Shown: positions 19,112 to 28,367, counted from the stretch's first letter. The stretch: DNA of 51,867 nucleotides from Lentisphaerota bacterium (GCA_015061495.1 SUWL01000011.1:1-51867); one strand, 5' to 3'. The notes: a model not told the origin generated them from the sequence alone. Made by a program: numbers and translations.

Positions 19112-19232
19112 ATCGGCAGTGCTTTTTTACTGCCGGCAACACCATTATTTGCTGAAAAACAGATTTTTTGCCGGATAGTCATTGCAAATCCGGATTTTAC
19201 ATAGCAGATGGAATTTCAAGGAAGGAGAAAAG

Positions 19233-20549
19233 ATGTTGAAAAATTCATTTATCCTGCTGTCTGCAGCCATATTTCTGCAATTGCATGCCGTACAACTGCT
19301 TCACACCCCATACCTCACCCATGCCGGAGAAAATGAGGTAACAGTCAACTTTTCCAGTGATCTTCCGGCTGCTGCCGCCGTGGATTACCGTCCGGCAGGT
19401 ACCGAAAAATTCACCCGGGCGTATGAATTTTTCGGCGGACAGGTGAGAAATGACCTGACCAAACACACCGTCGTCCTGCCAAACCTCAAAGCTGACACCA
19501 TTTACGAATACCGCCCGGTAGTGATCCCGGAGATGCACCGGGAAAAAAATTCCGTTGCCGGAGATCTCCGTACTTTTCGGACTTTCGGCAAAAAGAACAT
19601 CCGGGTATTTTACACCAGCGACACCCAGGTATCCGGACAACAGCTCGGTACATTTCTGCAAATCATGATGGATAAAATGAATGCAAAAAACGCTGATCTT
19701 TTTATCCATGGGGGTGATATCCATGACCACCTCGACGACGCATATCCTGTTTTGATCGGAAGTTTCACTGAAGTGCTCAACCGGGGGCAAAAGCATTCCA
19801 TCCCGCTGCTCGTCCTGCGGGGCAACCACGAATACCGGGGCAAAGAATCGCTGGCTTATTTCCGTTACTTCGGCGGCAGAGAACAAAAAAGTTACGGGGC
19901 ATTCCGTATGGGAGAAATCTGCTTCATCTATCTGGATACCGGCGAAGACAAGGCCAGGTGGCAAAACAATCAATATTACGCCCGTACTTTTGACCGGATG
20001 CTGATCCCGGAACAGCGGAAATTTCTGAAAGAACTGGTAAAAAGCGACATATTCACATCTGCCCGGTTCAAAGTGGTGCTTACTCACGGCGTCCCCTTTG
20101 AAAACAACGGATACTGGGGCAAAGAACAGTATATGGTCGACACCATAAAAAAGATCGCCGGCGGTATCCTCTGCGGTAAAAATCCGCCGCACCGTGTCCA
20201 TTTGTGGATCGCCGCTCACACCCACCGTTATACGAGATCAGTACAGCCGGGAACCATGAGTATAAAAGCATTCAAAAACCTCTGGCACATGCCGACCGAT
20301 CCCGATGACCACCCTTTTGCCTATGTAATCAACAACGGTCCCGGAAAAGATTCCCCGGCGGCAAGACAATGTACCGGCATACTGCTGGATTTTGACGGCA
20401 GCAAACTTTACGTCAAAGCAATGGATTTGAACGGCAAAGTTTTTGATTACTTTTCAGTGGATGCATCCGGCAAAATTACTGAAATTTTTTCCATTCTGGA
20501 AAATTACACAGATATGAAGCCTCCTTACGCCGGAGCGCGGATCCAGTAA
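19233..20549 (+). CDS. Secreted metallophosphoesterase (purple acid phosphatase-like)
   Basis: A 438-residue protein from ATG 19233 with GAAGGAG 8 bases before. It has a signal peptide (LKNSFILLSAAIFLQLHA), then a fibronectin-like N-terminal domain (LLHTPYLTHAGENEVTVNF). The calcineurin-type core shows the metal motifs in order: FYTSDTQ, HGGDIHD, LRGNHEY, LTHGVP and AAHTHRY. Such enzymes hydrolyse phosphate esters in the envelope or outside the cell. It has no co-directional neighbour and converges on the ABC-F gene with a 4-base gap. Confidence 0.88.
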   Translation: MLKNSFILLSAAIFLQLHAVQLLHTPYLTHAGENEVTVNFSSDLPAAAAVDYRPAGTEKFTRAYEFFGGQVRNDLTKHTVVLPNLKADTIYEYRPVVIPEMHREKNSVAGDLRTFRTFGKKNIRVFYTSDTQVSGQQLGTFLQIMMDKMNAKNADLFIHGGDIHDHLDDAYPVLIGSFTEVLNRGQKHSIPLLVLRGNHEYRGKESLAYFRYFGGREQKSYGAFRMGEICFIYLDTGEDKARWQNNQYYARTFDRMLIPEQRKFLKELVKSDIFTSARFKVVLTHGVPFENNGYWGKEQYMVDTIKKIAGGILCGKNPPHRVHLWIAAHTHRYTRSVQPGTMSIKAFKNLWHMPTDPDDHPFAYVINNGPGKDSPAARQCTGILLDFDGSKLYVKAMDLNGKVFDYFSVDASGKITEIFSILENYTDMKPPYAGARIQ

Positions 20550-20553
20550 CAGC

Positions 20554-22434
20554 TCAATTAACTTTGGACAGCAGCTCTTCCCACCGCTCGTAAAGTTTGG
20601 CAGCGGCATTTCTGGCATCTGCCAGTTCCGCTTGCAATTCGGCGGTGCGGCTGCCGTTTTTGGCGTAAAAGTCCGGATCGGAAAAAAGGTTTTCCAATTC
20701 TGAAACTTTTTCTTCGGCACTCATAATGGCATCTTCCATACCGTCAAGTTCTTTCTGCTCTTTATAAGAGAGTTTTTTGGGTTTCTCTTTTACCGGAACA
20801 GGAGCCGCCGGAGCAGTTTTCACCGGAGCGGCGGCGGCGGAAACAGCAGCTTCCCTTTCGGAGCGTTTTTCCAGTGCGTAGTCGTAATCTCCGGGAGTGT
20901 AAAACAACTCCCCTTCCCCGGAAAAGGTCAGCACCCCGGTACAGATGCGGTTGAGAAAATAACGGTCATGACTCACTGCCAGAATACAGCCGGGGAAGTT
21001 GGCAAGCGCCTCTTCCAGCAGCCGCAAACTGGAAAGATCCAGATCGTTGGTCGGTTCGTCAAGCACCAGAAAATTTCCGCCGCACTTCAAAATTTTCGCC
21101 AGTGCCAGACGCGCCTTTTCCCCACCGGAAAGATACCTTATTTTGGTCTTTATCCGTTCATCTTCAAAAAGGAATCGTTTCAAATATGTCCACACCGTCA
21201 CCTTTTCTGTCCCCAGATAGACATGTTCCAATCCTTCACTGATCTCTTCGGCAACGGTTTTTTCCGGGTCCAGCACCATACGCGACTGGTCGATCAAATT
21301 GAACTGCACTGTGGAAGCAACTTCACACTTGCCGCTGTCCGGCAGGAGTTCTCCGGTGATGATTTTGACCAGTGTGGATTTGCCGATCCCGTTGGGACCG
21401 ACCAGCCCGATGCGGGCTCCGGGAGCAAATTCAAAGGAAAAGTCTTTGATGACCCGGCGTTCACCAAAGGACTTGGAAATATTTTTAAGCTCCACCGTCT
21501 TATTACCCAGCCGGGGCGGATACGGGATCAGCAGTTCCATATCCGCATCCCGCAGGGGTTTGGCAATGGCGGAGATCTCTTCAAAACGTTTGACTCTGCC
21601 CAAATTGCGTTTCAGACGGGCTTTGGGAGAGCGGCGCACCCAGTCGATTTCGGAACGCAGAAAACTCTGCCGTTTGGCTTCAAACATGTCCTCATGGTGT
21701 TCCCTTTCGGCTTTGGCTGCCAGAAAATCGGCGTAACTGCCTTGATATGAATAAAATTTACCGTGATCCAGTTCCACGATCCTCGTGGCGACCCGATCCA
21801 GAAAATAACGGTCGTGGGTAACAAACAGACACGCCGCCGAAGTGGAGTACAGAAACTCCTCGATCCACTCAATGGAATTGACATCCAGATGGTTGGTCGG
21901 TTCATCAAGCAGCAGCAGATCCGGGGAACTGATGATCGCCCGTGCCAATGCCACCCGCCGCTTTTCCCCACCGGAAAGGTGCGAACAGTTTGCCGATGCG
22001 ATCGCACTCAAATTGAGTTTTTCCAGAACGGTATTGAGTTTCACATCCGGCAGCCAGGCATCATGCATGGTGATCAGGTGTTCGATTTCGGCATGTTCAG
22101 GAGAGTTGACTGAAACGGTCTCATAACGGCGGTGAAGTTCATAAAAATACGCCAGTCCGTCCCGGACATTTTCAGCGATGGTCCGCTGATCGTCCAGCTG
22201 GAAATCCTGCGGCAATTCCGCACAGCGCAACTCTTTCTTACGGGTAAGTTTAGAAAATTCCCCGGGCAGTTCCGCTCCGGTAATGATCCGCAAAAGCGTC
22301 GATTTTCCGCAGCCGTTTCTGCCTACCAGCGCCACCTTTTCCCCGGTGGAAATGGAAAAACTGCCTTTATCATACAATATCTGACGGCCGACGGCAAGTG
22401 ACAGGTCTTCCGCGGCAAACAATACTTCAGCCAT
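20554..22434 (-). CDS. uup: ABC-F family ATPase, Uup-like
   Basis: A 626-residue protein with two ABC ATPase domains and no membrane segments. First domain: Walker A GRNGCGKST (38-46), signature LSGGEKRR, Walker B LLLLDEPTNHLD. Second domain: GPNGIGKST, LSGGEKAR, FLVLDEPTNDLD. The C-terminus (KLSYKEQKELDGMEDAI...) is the coiled-coil extension typical of Uup. ABC-F proteins act on the ribosome; Uup also affects precise excision of transposons. It is a stand-alone housekeeping gene. Confidence 0.88.
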   Translation of the reverse strand: MAEVLFAAEDLSLAVGRQILYDKGSFSISTGEKVALVGRNGCGKSTLLRIITGAELPGEFSKLTRKKELRCAELPQDFQLDDQRTIAENVRDGLAYFYELHRRYETVSVNSPEHAEIEHLITMHDAWLPDVKLNTVLEKLNLSAIASANCSHLSGGEKRRVALARAIISSPDLLLLDEPTNHLDVNSIEWIEEFLYSTSAACLFVTHDRYFLDRVATRIVELDHGKFYSYQGSYADFLAAKAEREHHEDMFEAKRQSFLRSEIDWVRRSPKARLKRNLGRVKRFEEISAIAKPLRDADMELLIPYPPRLGNKTVELKNISKSFGERRVIKDFSFEFAPGARIGLVGPNGIGKSTLVKIITGELLPDSGKCEVASTVQFNLIDQSRMVLDPEKTVAEEISEGLEHVYLGTEKVTVWTYLKRFLFEDERIKTKIRYLSGGEKARLALAKILKCGGNFLVLDEPTNDLDLSSLRLLEEALANFPGCILAVSHDRYFLNRICTGVLTFSGEGELFYTPGDYDYALEKRSEREAAVSAAAAPVKTAPAAPVPVKEKPKKLSYKEQKELDGMEDAIMSAEEKVSELENLFSDPDFYAKNGSRTAELQAELADARNAAAKLYERWEELLSKVN

Positions 22435-22567
22435 GATGATCCCTTTATGTTTTTATATAATTTATCACATTTAATGGAAAATTGCAATTGAAAAACTGCT
22501 CATTCAAGGTATATTATAATGACAGAGCGGTTGTTATAAATAAGGTAATTCCCGGGATTTCGTGAGG

Positions 22568-22725
22568 TTTGCATCCTTAAGCCGTTGATTGAGATGATCG
22601 CAACCGCAAAGATGTATCACCAACATCATGACAGCGGTTTGATCATACCGGCTTGTCACGGCGCAGTGAAATCAAGCCGGACGGATGCATTGCCGCACAA
22701 CGAATGGGACGATAACTGCCGGAAC
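22568..22725 (+). repeat. Intergenic repeat family R, copy 2 (fills the 22435-22752 gap)
   Basis: A diverged copy of the repeat seen at 281-443 and 39123-39286. It is recognisable by TTGCATCC..CCGTTGA, GATCGCAA, TCACGGCGCAGTGAAA and GGATGCATT. It ends just before the ribosome site of the AhpD-like gene, so it would form most of that gene's 5' leader. Confidence 0.55.
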
Positions 22726-22752
22726 AATGAAACAAATCAAGGAGGAAAAATC

Positions 22753-23139
22753 ATGGCATCTGTGAAACTTTACAATCAAACCGGCGATGAAAAAGCAAAA
22801 AACATCCAGAGCGCGATCGCAAAAAAATTCGGCAGAATCCCCGAAGTTTTTCAGGCGATGGGACGCAACGGCGACTTCCTTGAAGCCGTACTGAATACCG
22901 CCGAAGCCGCCGGTAAAGGACTTGACCCCAAAACCAAAGAACTCATCATCATCGCCATCAGTGCCGCCAACGGCTGCACCTACTGTCTGGATGCCCACCG
23001 TTCCGCCGCACTGGGCTTGGGCGTGACCGATGAAGAGATCACCGCCGCGATCGAAGTTGCCGCGTCGATTTCGCTTTTCAACGCCTTCAACAAAGGCATC
23101 GATCTGAATTCAGATTTGAAAACTCCCGTTAAAAATTGA
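22753..23139 (+). CDS. AhpD/carboxymuconolactone decarboxylase-like protein
   Basis: A 128-residue all-helical protein starting at ATG 22753 after AAGGAGG. CTYCLDAHRSAALGLG contains the CxxC...H motif of the AhpD family, in which the cysteine pair carries peroxidase or disulfide-relay activity. The upstream extension of the frame runs through a repeat and is rejected. It is followed by a strong terminator, so it is a single-gene unit. A role in oxidative-stress defence is inferred from the family. Confidence 0.85.
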   Translation: MASVKLYNQTGDEKAKNIQSAIAKKFGRIPEVFQAMGRNGDFLEAVLNTAEAAGKGLDPKTKELIIIAISAANGCTYCLDAHRSAALGLGVTDEEITAAIEVAASISLFNAFNKGIDLNSDLKTPVKN

Positions 23140-23150
23140 TCGCAGAGGCA

Positions 23151-23185
23151 ATTCCCCGGAAATGCATCATTTCCGGGGAATTTTT
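23151..23185 (+). terminator. Intrinsic terminator after the AhpD-like gene
   Basis: A 13-bp perfect stem, ATTCCCCGGAAAT (23151-23163) with ATTTCCGGGGAAT (23169-23181), 5-base loop and a T run. Confidence 0.88.
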
Positions 23186-23187
23186 AC

Positions 23188-23216
23188 TTGACAAGCAGGC
23201 ATTTTTGCAGTATTTT
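23188..23216 (+). promoter_or_regulatory. Promoter of the gene at 23256
   Basis: TTGACA (23188-23193), 17-base spacer ending TTTTGCAG, TATTTT (23211-23216), 40 bases before the start codon. Confidence 0.7.
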
Positions 23217-23255
23217 AACGGAAGTGTTATAAAACTTTTACTACCGGAGAGAAAA

Positions 23256-23870
23256 ATGTTTCCCCAACTTGCCAAATCCGCTGTTTTATCTGCCGCAATC
23301 CTCTTTGCCGCTGACATTTATGCCGGATGTGCCCCAAAGGTCATCCGCCGCACCAACGTCCGGGGATCAACCAAAACCACCGCCAACTTCCGGCTCTCCG
23401 CTTCCGGTACCAGACGGATCGACAACAACGATATCTCCGGGCAAATGAAACGTCTCGCCGACGATCTGGAGGATATCGACCGCAAATTGAGCCGGATCAA
23501 CAGCGAAAGCCGCACCGCCTTAAACCACCGTCAGGAACGTGAACGGGTTTCTCTGAAACTTATCCACATGATCCAGAACGAACTTATGGATTATAAACAC
23601 AATGACGGCAAACGGCGCAAAATGGCTCTGCTGCTCTTCAATGAATCAAAAATGCTCGCACAGACTGCCAAAAATATCAAAGGCTTCCCCATGCTCGACC
23701 GGATGACCGATTTCCAAAAGTTTCTGGATGACATCCGCTCCGGCAAGGAAAAATTCCGCGGCAAAATCCCCAGAAGCGATTCCGTTTTGCTCAAAGAGAT
23801 CCAGAAAGAACAACGCCGGCTGCTCGAAGAATATCACAAGCAGGAACAGAAAAACTTCCGTAAAAAATAA
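23256..23870 (+). CDS. Secreted coiled-coil protein of unknown function
   Basis: A 204-residue protein from ATG 23256 with GGAGAG 6 bases upstream. The first 28 residues are a signal peptide (KSAVLSAAILFAADIYAG); Cys30 follows shortly but the lipobox is poor. The rest is highly charged and helical, with heptad-like stretches (GQMKRLADDLEDIDRKLSRI; LKEIQKEQRRLLEEYHKQEQ), suggesting a periplasmic coiled coil. I do not recognise a family. It has its own promoter and converges on rpoN. Confidence 0.75.
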   Translation: MFPQLAKSAVLSAAILFAADIYAGCAPKVIRRTNVRGSTKTTANFRLSASGTRRIDNNDISGQMKRLADDLEDIDRKLSRINSESRTALNHRQERERVSLKLIHMIQNELMDYKHNDGKRRKMALLLFNESKMLAQTAKNIKGFPMLDRMTDFQKFLDDIRSGKEKFRGKIPRSDSVLLKEIQKEQRRLLEEYHKQEQKNFRKK

Positions 23871-23883
23871 CGGTCGTCCCGGA

Positions 23884-25302
23884 TCAGAAAAACTTTTTCC
23901 GCAGGGAAGATGAGGGAATATTGATCGCTTCCCGGTATTTGGCGACGGTTCTGCGGGCAACCGGAACGCCCCGGGATTTCAGCTCTCTGGCAATCGCATC
24001 ATCGGACAGCGGGCGGGCGGGATCTTCATCATTGATCAGCTGCCGGATCATCGCCTTGACCGCCTGACCGGAAACATCATCTCCATCGGCGGTGCTGTAT
24101 CCGGCGGCAAAAAAGTATTTCAGGGGAAACACCCCTTGCGGGGTATCCACGAACTTGTTATCCACTGCCCGGGAAACGGTGCTTTCACTGACATCCAATT
24201 CAGCGGCGGCGTTTTTCATGGTAAAACTTTTCAAGTGTTCCACGCCGTCATCCAGAAATCCACGCTGATATTTGATCAGCAATTCACCAAGCCGTACCAA
24301 AGTGCTTTCCCGGCGTTTCAGAGAGTTGACGACCTCTCGGGCACTGGCAAGTTTTTCGGAAACAAACTGCCGTTCCGCATCGGCAAGCAACGGATCATCA
24401 AGCAGCTTCTCATAAACCGGAGAAACTTTTATCCGCATATTGCAACTGTAGACCGGCACGACCCGGTATCCGGAATTGCCATCTTTTTCGATCACCAGAT
24501 CCGGGGTTATCACTCCGGCACCGCCCTCCTGTCTGCCGGGAGCAGGATTGAGCGACCGGAGGGTTTTGAGCATACTTTCCACCTCTGCCAAAGAGACGTG
24601 CAGTTTATCAGCCAGATGATCGAGGCGGTTGTTTTCCAGGTCGTCAATACCGATGGAGAGCAGCTGTTTAAGTTGCGCAGTGGATTTACCGAGCCTTTCG
24701 AGCTGGAGATTCAGGCATTCGGGCAGATCACGTGCCGCCACACCCGCCGGAGCGATTTGCTGAACGATCTTCAATGCCGATTCCATTTCCGGCATATCCA
24801 CACCGGCGACCATTGCCAGATCTGCCGTAGAAGTACTCAAATAACCGTCATCATCCAGAGCGCCGACGATTTCCAGGGCTGCCCTGGCGATATTTTCCGG
24901 CAGGGAAAGAACTGCCAGCTCTGCCAGCAAAGAACTTTTCAATGCCGGCGGCGGAGCAGAGATCTGACTGAAAAAATCCCGGCGGTCATCGTTTGCGTCC
25001 CCCGTTCCGGGCAGCGGCAGATCATCTGCCCATGATTCCGCAAGAACGCCGTTGTTTTCATAATCGTTCTCATCGTAGTTACCGCTGTCAACAGCAAGTT
25101 CCGCGTTGGCGGCGGGTAATTCAGCAGCGAGGTTCTCCTCGATTTCCAGCATGGGATTGGATTGCAGTTCGCTTTGCAGCCGGAGATCCAGATCAACTAC
25201 CGGCAGTGCCAGCATTTCCAGACTGCGCCGCTGATTGAGCGACAGCGAAGTATGCTGTTCAAGTTTGCCGGACAAACCGGCGGATAACTGCTGTTGGGTC
25301 AT
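23884..25302 (-). CDS. rpoN: RNA polymerase sigma-54 factor RpoN
   Basis: A 472-residue protein with the three parts of sigma-54. The N-terminal activator-interacting region has paired LxxxL motifs (LSLNQRRSLEMLALPVVDLDLRL). A core-binding region follows. The DNA-binding C-terminus has a helix-turn-helix and the RpoN box ARRTVAKYRE (about 449-458). It directs transcription from -24/-12 promoters that need enhancer-binding activators. No such activator is encoded in this window. Length is normal for the family. Confidence 0.95.
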   Translation of the reverse strand: MTQQQLSAGLSGKLEQHTSLSLNQRRSLEMLALPVVDLDLRLQSELQSNPMLEIEENLAAELPAANAELAVDSGNYDENDYENNGVLAESWADDLPLPGTGDANDDRRDFFSQISAPPPALKSSLLAELAVLSLPENIARAALEIVGALDDDGYLSTSTADLAMVAGVDMPEMESALKIVQQIAPAGVAARDLPECLNLQLERLGKSTAQLKQLLSIGIDDLENNRLDHLADKLHVSLAEVESMLKTLRSLNPAPGRQEGGAGVITPDLVIEKDGNSGYRVVPVYSCNMRIKVSPVYEKLLDDPLLADAERQFVSEKLASAREVVNSLKRRESTLVRLGELLIKYQRGFLDDGVEHLKSFTMKNAAAELDVSESTVSRAVDNKFVDTPQGVFPLKYFFAAGYSTADGDDVSGQAVKAMIRQLINDEDPARPLSDDAIARELKSRGVPVARRTVAKYREAINIPSSSLRKKFF

Positions 25303-25412
25303 CGTTTCAATACCTTATCGTGCATTTGGCAGATCCATGCCGCAATTTCTCTTACCCTGATTTAATTTAGTTGCAAAAAAAGATTTTTCAACCGCCGCAA
25401 ACAACAAAAAAA

Positions 25413-25445
25413 GAATTTTTGGGGAGTTTTGAAATTGCCCCGGAA
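25413..25445 (+). repeat. Direct repeat shared with the rpsT leader, copy 1
   Basis: 33 bases (GAATTTTTGGGGAGTTTTGA...) identical to 26638-26670 except at two positions. Here it lies just upstream of the promoter for the WalJ-like gene. Confidence 0.7.
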
Positions 25446-25462
25446 ATAATCGAAAAAAAAGG

Positions 25463-25491
25463 TTGACAAAAAAAGCTTGCGGCAGTATATT
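25463..25491 (+). promoter_or_regulatory. Promoter of the WalJ-like gene
   Basis: TTGACA (25463-25468), 17-base spacer ending GGCAG, TATATT (25486-25491). It lies 80 bases before the start at 25571. Confidence 0.75.
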
Positions 25492-25570
25492 TCCTGTCTG
25501 TCCGGAGCAACTGCCTGTTACGGGCGTTTCACGGTCAAAATTTCAACACTGAAAAGCGGGATTTTAAGAT

Positions 25571-26374
25571 ATGGAAGAAGCAGTTTTTTTGAGTTCACTT
25601 GGCAGCGGCAGCAGCGGCAATGCCTTTTTTCTGGAATGTGAAGCCGGTGCCATACTGGTGGATCAGGGTTTTTCCCGTAAAGAACTGCTCAACCGCATGA
25701 CCCAAGCCCAGTGTGATCCCCGCCGGATCTGCGGCGCACTGCTCACGCACGAACACAGTGACCACTCCGCCGGAGCCAGAGTATTTTGCGATACGCTGGA
25801 TATTCCGCTCTACGCCACACCCGAAACGGCAGCAAAACTTGCCGGAAACAAACAGCTGCCCAAAAAAGTCCGTACTTTTGAACCGGGAGCGAGGTTTGAA
25901 CTTGCCGGTTTTGAAGTCAACTCCTTTGCGCTGTCGCACGATGTGGATACGGTCGGATTCAAATTCATCCGCAACGACATACAAATCGCCATGGCAACCG
26001 ATCTGGGATGCGTCAGCGAAAATGTCAAGCGTTTTTTAAGAAACTGCACCGCGCTGGTCATTGAAAGCAATTACGACCGGGAAATGCTGATGAATTCCAG
26101 CCGGCGCCTGGAATTGAAACGGCGGATATTCGGCTTCCGGGGGCATCTGGGAAACCACGATACAGCGGAATTGCTCGGCGAAGTGCTGGGGGAAAATTCC
26201 GAATTGCTGCTCCTTGCCCATGTCAGCCGGGAGTGCAACGATTATGATCTGCTGGAAAAGTTGTGCGAAACAAGATTGCAGGAACTTGCCAGGCAGGATT
26301 GCCGTTTTGAAGTACTCCGGCAGGATCACCCGTCCGGAAAATTCGAGATCCGGAGCAAAAAGTTTTTGGCATGA
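25571..26374 (+). CDS. Metallo-beta-lactamase-fold hydrolase, WalJ/YycJ-like
   Basis: A 267-residue cytoplasmic protein. The N-terminus FLSSLGSGSSGNAFFLECEAGAILVDQGFS and the metal motif THEHSDH (59-65) are characteristic of the YycJ/WalJ branch, as are SHDVDTVGF, ATDLG, NYD and GNHDTAELLG. Relatives are implicated in DNA 5'-exonuclease or replication-linked functions, and no cell-wall partner (WalRK) is encoded here. It is transcribed from its own promoter, in front of the rpsT unit. Confidence 0.85.
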   Translation: MEEAVFLSSLGSGSSGNAFFLECEAGAILVDQGFSRKELLNRMTQAQCDPRRICGALLTHEHSDHSAGARVFCDTLDIPLYATPETAAKLAGNKQLPKKVRTFEPGARFELAGFEVNSFALSHDVDTVGFKFIRNDIQIAMATDLGCVSENVKRFLRNCTALVIESNYDREMLMNSSRRLELKRRIFGFRGHLGNHDTAELLGEVLGENSELLLLAHVSRECNDYDLLEKLCETRLQELARQDCRFEVLRQDHPSGKFEIRSKKFLA

Positions 26375-26431
26375 TTTCCGGAAAATGTCCCGATTTTCAC
26401 GACTTTTATCAAGTAAAAACGACTGATGGGC

Positions 26432-26459
26432 TTGCTTTTTGGAAAAAATGCGCTATATT
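26432..26459 (+). promoter_or_regulatory. Candidate rpsT promoter
   Basis: TTGCTT (26432-26437), 16-base spacer, TATATT (26454-26459). It leaves a 5' leader of about 220 bases before rpsT, which accounts for the gap at 26375-26688. Confidence 0.55.
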
Positions 26460-26637
26460 AATAGTCTGTTGCAGTTTGAAACAATTTTATATTTACATAA
26501 AGAGGCAGTTGCAAAAGTCATTCAAAAAGAGACTGAATATTCGGTGTCGGCGAGATTCAAGCGGCAGTTTGAGCGTGGTTGTTGGATAAATGACCGCCGG
26601 GAATGCCCCGCTTTAAGATCACAACAATGAATTTCGG

Positions 26638-26670
26638 GAATTTTTGGGGAGTTTTGAAATCGCCTCGGAA
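26638..26670 (+). repeat. Direct repeat shared with 25413-25445, copy 2, in the rpsT leader
   Basis: This 33-base block lies immediately upstream of the rpsT ribosome site. Because S20 genes are often autoregulated through their leaders, it may be part of a regulatory RNA structure; this is inference. Confidence 0.6.
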
Positions 26671-26688
26671 CAATGAAGGAAAAAAATC

Positions 26689-26946
26689 ATGGCGCATACC
26701 AAGTCTGCTATCAAACGTTTGGCTACCAGCAAAAAAGCCAACCTCCGCAACCGTGCCCGGGTCAGCGAACTGAAAACCATCGAGAAAAAATTGCGTGCCG
26801 CAGTTGCCGCCGGCGATGCCGCCGCCACCGAACTGGCAAAACAGTTTGCCAGCCGTCTGGATAAAGCGGTCAAAGCGGGAACCATCCACGCCAACCGTGC
26901 CGCCAACAAAAAATCCCAGGCGGACAAACTGCTTGCTGCCAAGTAA
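26689..26946 (+). CDS. rpsT: 30S ribosomal protein S20
   Basis: An 85-residue, lysine- and alanine-rich protein: MAHTKSAIKRLATSKKANLRNRARVSEL, the standard S20 start, ending in a long helix. It binds 16S rRNA early in small-subunit assembly. GAAGGAA precedes the ATG. It is a single-gene unit with a long leader and a strong terminator. Confidence 0.96.
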   Translation: MAHTKSAIKRLATSKKANLRNRARVSELKTIEKKLRAAVAAGDAAATELAKQFASRLDKAVKAGTIHANRAANKKSQADKLLAAK

Positions 26947-26970
26947 TCAGTTGTTCAGAGGAACACACAA

Positions 26971-27010
26971 AACTGCTGTTTGCCGATTTCCGGCGGACAG
27001 CAGTTTTTTT
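26971..27010 (+). terminator. Intrinsic terminator of rpsT
   Basis: AACTGCTGT (26971-26979) pairs with ACAGCAGTT (26997-27005), with an inner GCCG/CGGC pairing, followed by a run of T. Confidence 0.85.
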
Positions 27011-27065
27011 ATCGGCATATTTTGTGAGACAATTCCAAAATCTCCCACCGGTTCTTGAATGACCT

Positions 27066-28097
27066 TTATGCAAATGTCTGACCGCCGATAATCAATTCGG
27101 CAGGCAGTTTCACCATGAAACGCTTGCGGCTTTCTCCTCCGTCGCGGTATTCCAGCCATTTCAAAAATTCGTTACGGTACAATTCATAAGGCTGACGCAG
27201 CATCGCCAAACCCTGCATGGCAGACAACTCCTGACGGTAATCAAATACCAGCAGATAGTAATCCCTGCCCAGAATGATATTTTGAGATTCAGCCCAGATT
27301 ATCAAAGTCATCGCCAGTTCCACATTCAGCAGAAAGATCCCCCGCGGTGCCGTACCGGCAAAGACCTTTTGCACACATTTCACCGCACTGGCAGGCGAAT
27401 AATAGGTGTCGTGCGGTTCCAGAAATGCCCTGCCGGGCAGCAGAGTGATTCCACAATCGGTGCAAATTTCATAAAATGCAATGACCCTTTCCGCCTGATA
27501 AGGACGCATGGTCGTGGGCATCCTGCCGATAATGGCAATATCATCGCCCGCCATCTGCCGCAGCCAGTTTATGCCGGTACGGATACTTGCCCGGACATCG
27601 GTGCAAACCGCATCAAAGGTGTCATAGTCCCGGTTCAACAGCAGTTGCGGAATATTTTTCCGGCGCAAAATATCCATTTCCCGGAGATATTCGATATCGG
27701 GCAGCGGCCAGACCACCGCCCTGCCGCTGTAAGAAGCGGACATCAATTCAGTGGATGAGCGGGAGATATCCAGCAGCCGCCGGGGGATATCGCCGGGCTG
27801 TTCCGGCAGGAGCAATTCATGATTCTGCTCAAGATAGCTGTTGTTGAATGGATAGGCGACCAGTATTTCATCGACCGGACGGTTGGGAGCAACCGACACC
27901 AGCACCGTCCCGCTGCCCTGTTTACCGGCAAGATATCCTGCCCGGGTCAGATCATCGATCACACTTTCAATCGTGGTACGGGAACAGTGATAGTGGAGCA
28001 TCAGGCGGTTGCGGGAAGGGATGTTCCTGCCGAGCTGAAATCTGCCGGATTTGATCTGTTCGATCATATCTGCGGCAATGGCATCTTTTTTCTTCAT
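27066..28097 (-). CDS. GntR-type regulator with LacI-like sensor domain
   Basis: A 343-residue protein. Residues 1-70 form a GntR winged helix (DAIAADMIEQIKSGRFQLGRNIPSRNRLMLHYHCSRTTIESVIDDLTRAGYLAGKQGSGTVL). The rest resembles a periplasmic-binding-type sensor (IAIIGRMPTTMRPYQAERV; GIFLLNVELAMTLIIWAESQ). ATG 28097 is chosen because the conserved domain starts there; the longer frame adds a non-conserved hydrophobic piece. It is divergent from the prepilin-DUF4838 operon at 28419, whose promoter region has two sets of repeats suitable as operators. Confidence 0.88.
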   Translation of the reverse strand: MKKKDAIAADMIEQIKSGRFQLGRNIPSRNRLMLHYHCSRTTIESVIDDLTRAGYLAGKQGSGTVLVSVAPNRPVDEILVAYPFNNSYLEQNHELLLPEQPGDIPRRLLDISRSSTELMSASYSGRAVVWPLPDIEYLREMDILRRKNIPQLLLNRDYDTFDAVCTDVRASIRTGINWLRQMAGDDIAIIGRMPTTMRPYQAERVIAFYEICTDCGITLLPGRAFLEPHDTYYSPASAVKCVQKVFAGTAPRGIFLLNVELAMTLIIWAESQNIILGRDYYLLVFDYRQELSAMQGLAMLRQPYELYRNEFLKWLEYRDGGESRKRFMVKLPAELIIGGQTFA

Positions 28098-28222
28098 GGC
28101 AAATGTATTCTTTCGGGACAATATATTGATGACAGCTGATAATATACCTGCTCCGGGCGGCAGATGCAAGCTGCTGTACTGAAAATTCCCCAAAAAAAGA
28201 TACAAGCAGACAACTTTTTATA

Positions 28223-28256
28223 TTGAAAACCGCCGTACATGCTTGAAAACCGCCGT
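28223..28256. promoter_or_regulatory. Tandem operator-like direct repeat
   Basis: TTGAAAACCGCCGT occurs twice at an exact 20-base period (28223 and 28243), two helical turns, in the divergent region between the GntR gene and the prepilin gene. Candidate regulator binding site. Confidence 0.5.
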
Positions 28257-28367
28257 TTTCAATGCTAACTTTTAACTGCAACAAGCGATGTTGTAATAAA
28301 AATACCGCACTCCGAAAAACCGGGGACAAGCGGACAAGCTGTACAGAATTTGCCGATACTGCAAACA

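Noticed and set aside
22585-22752. N-terminal extension of the AhpD-like protein
   Set aside because: The extension is translated from intergenic repeat R, whereas ATG 22753 has a strong ribosome site and starts the conserved domain.
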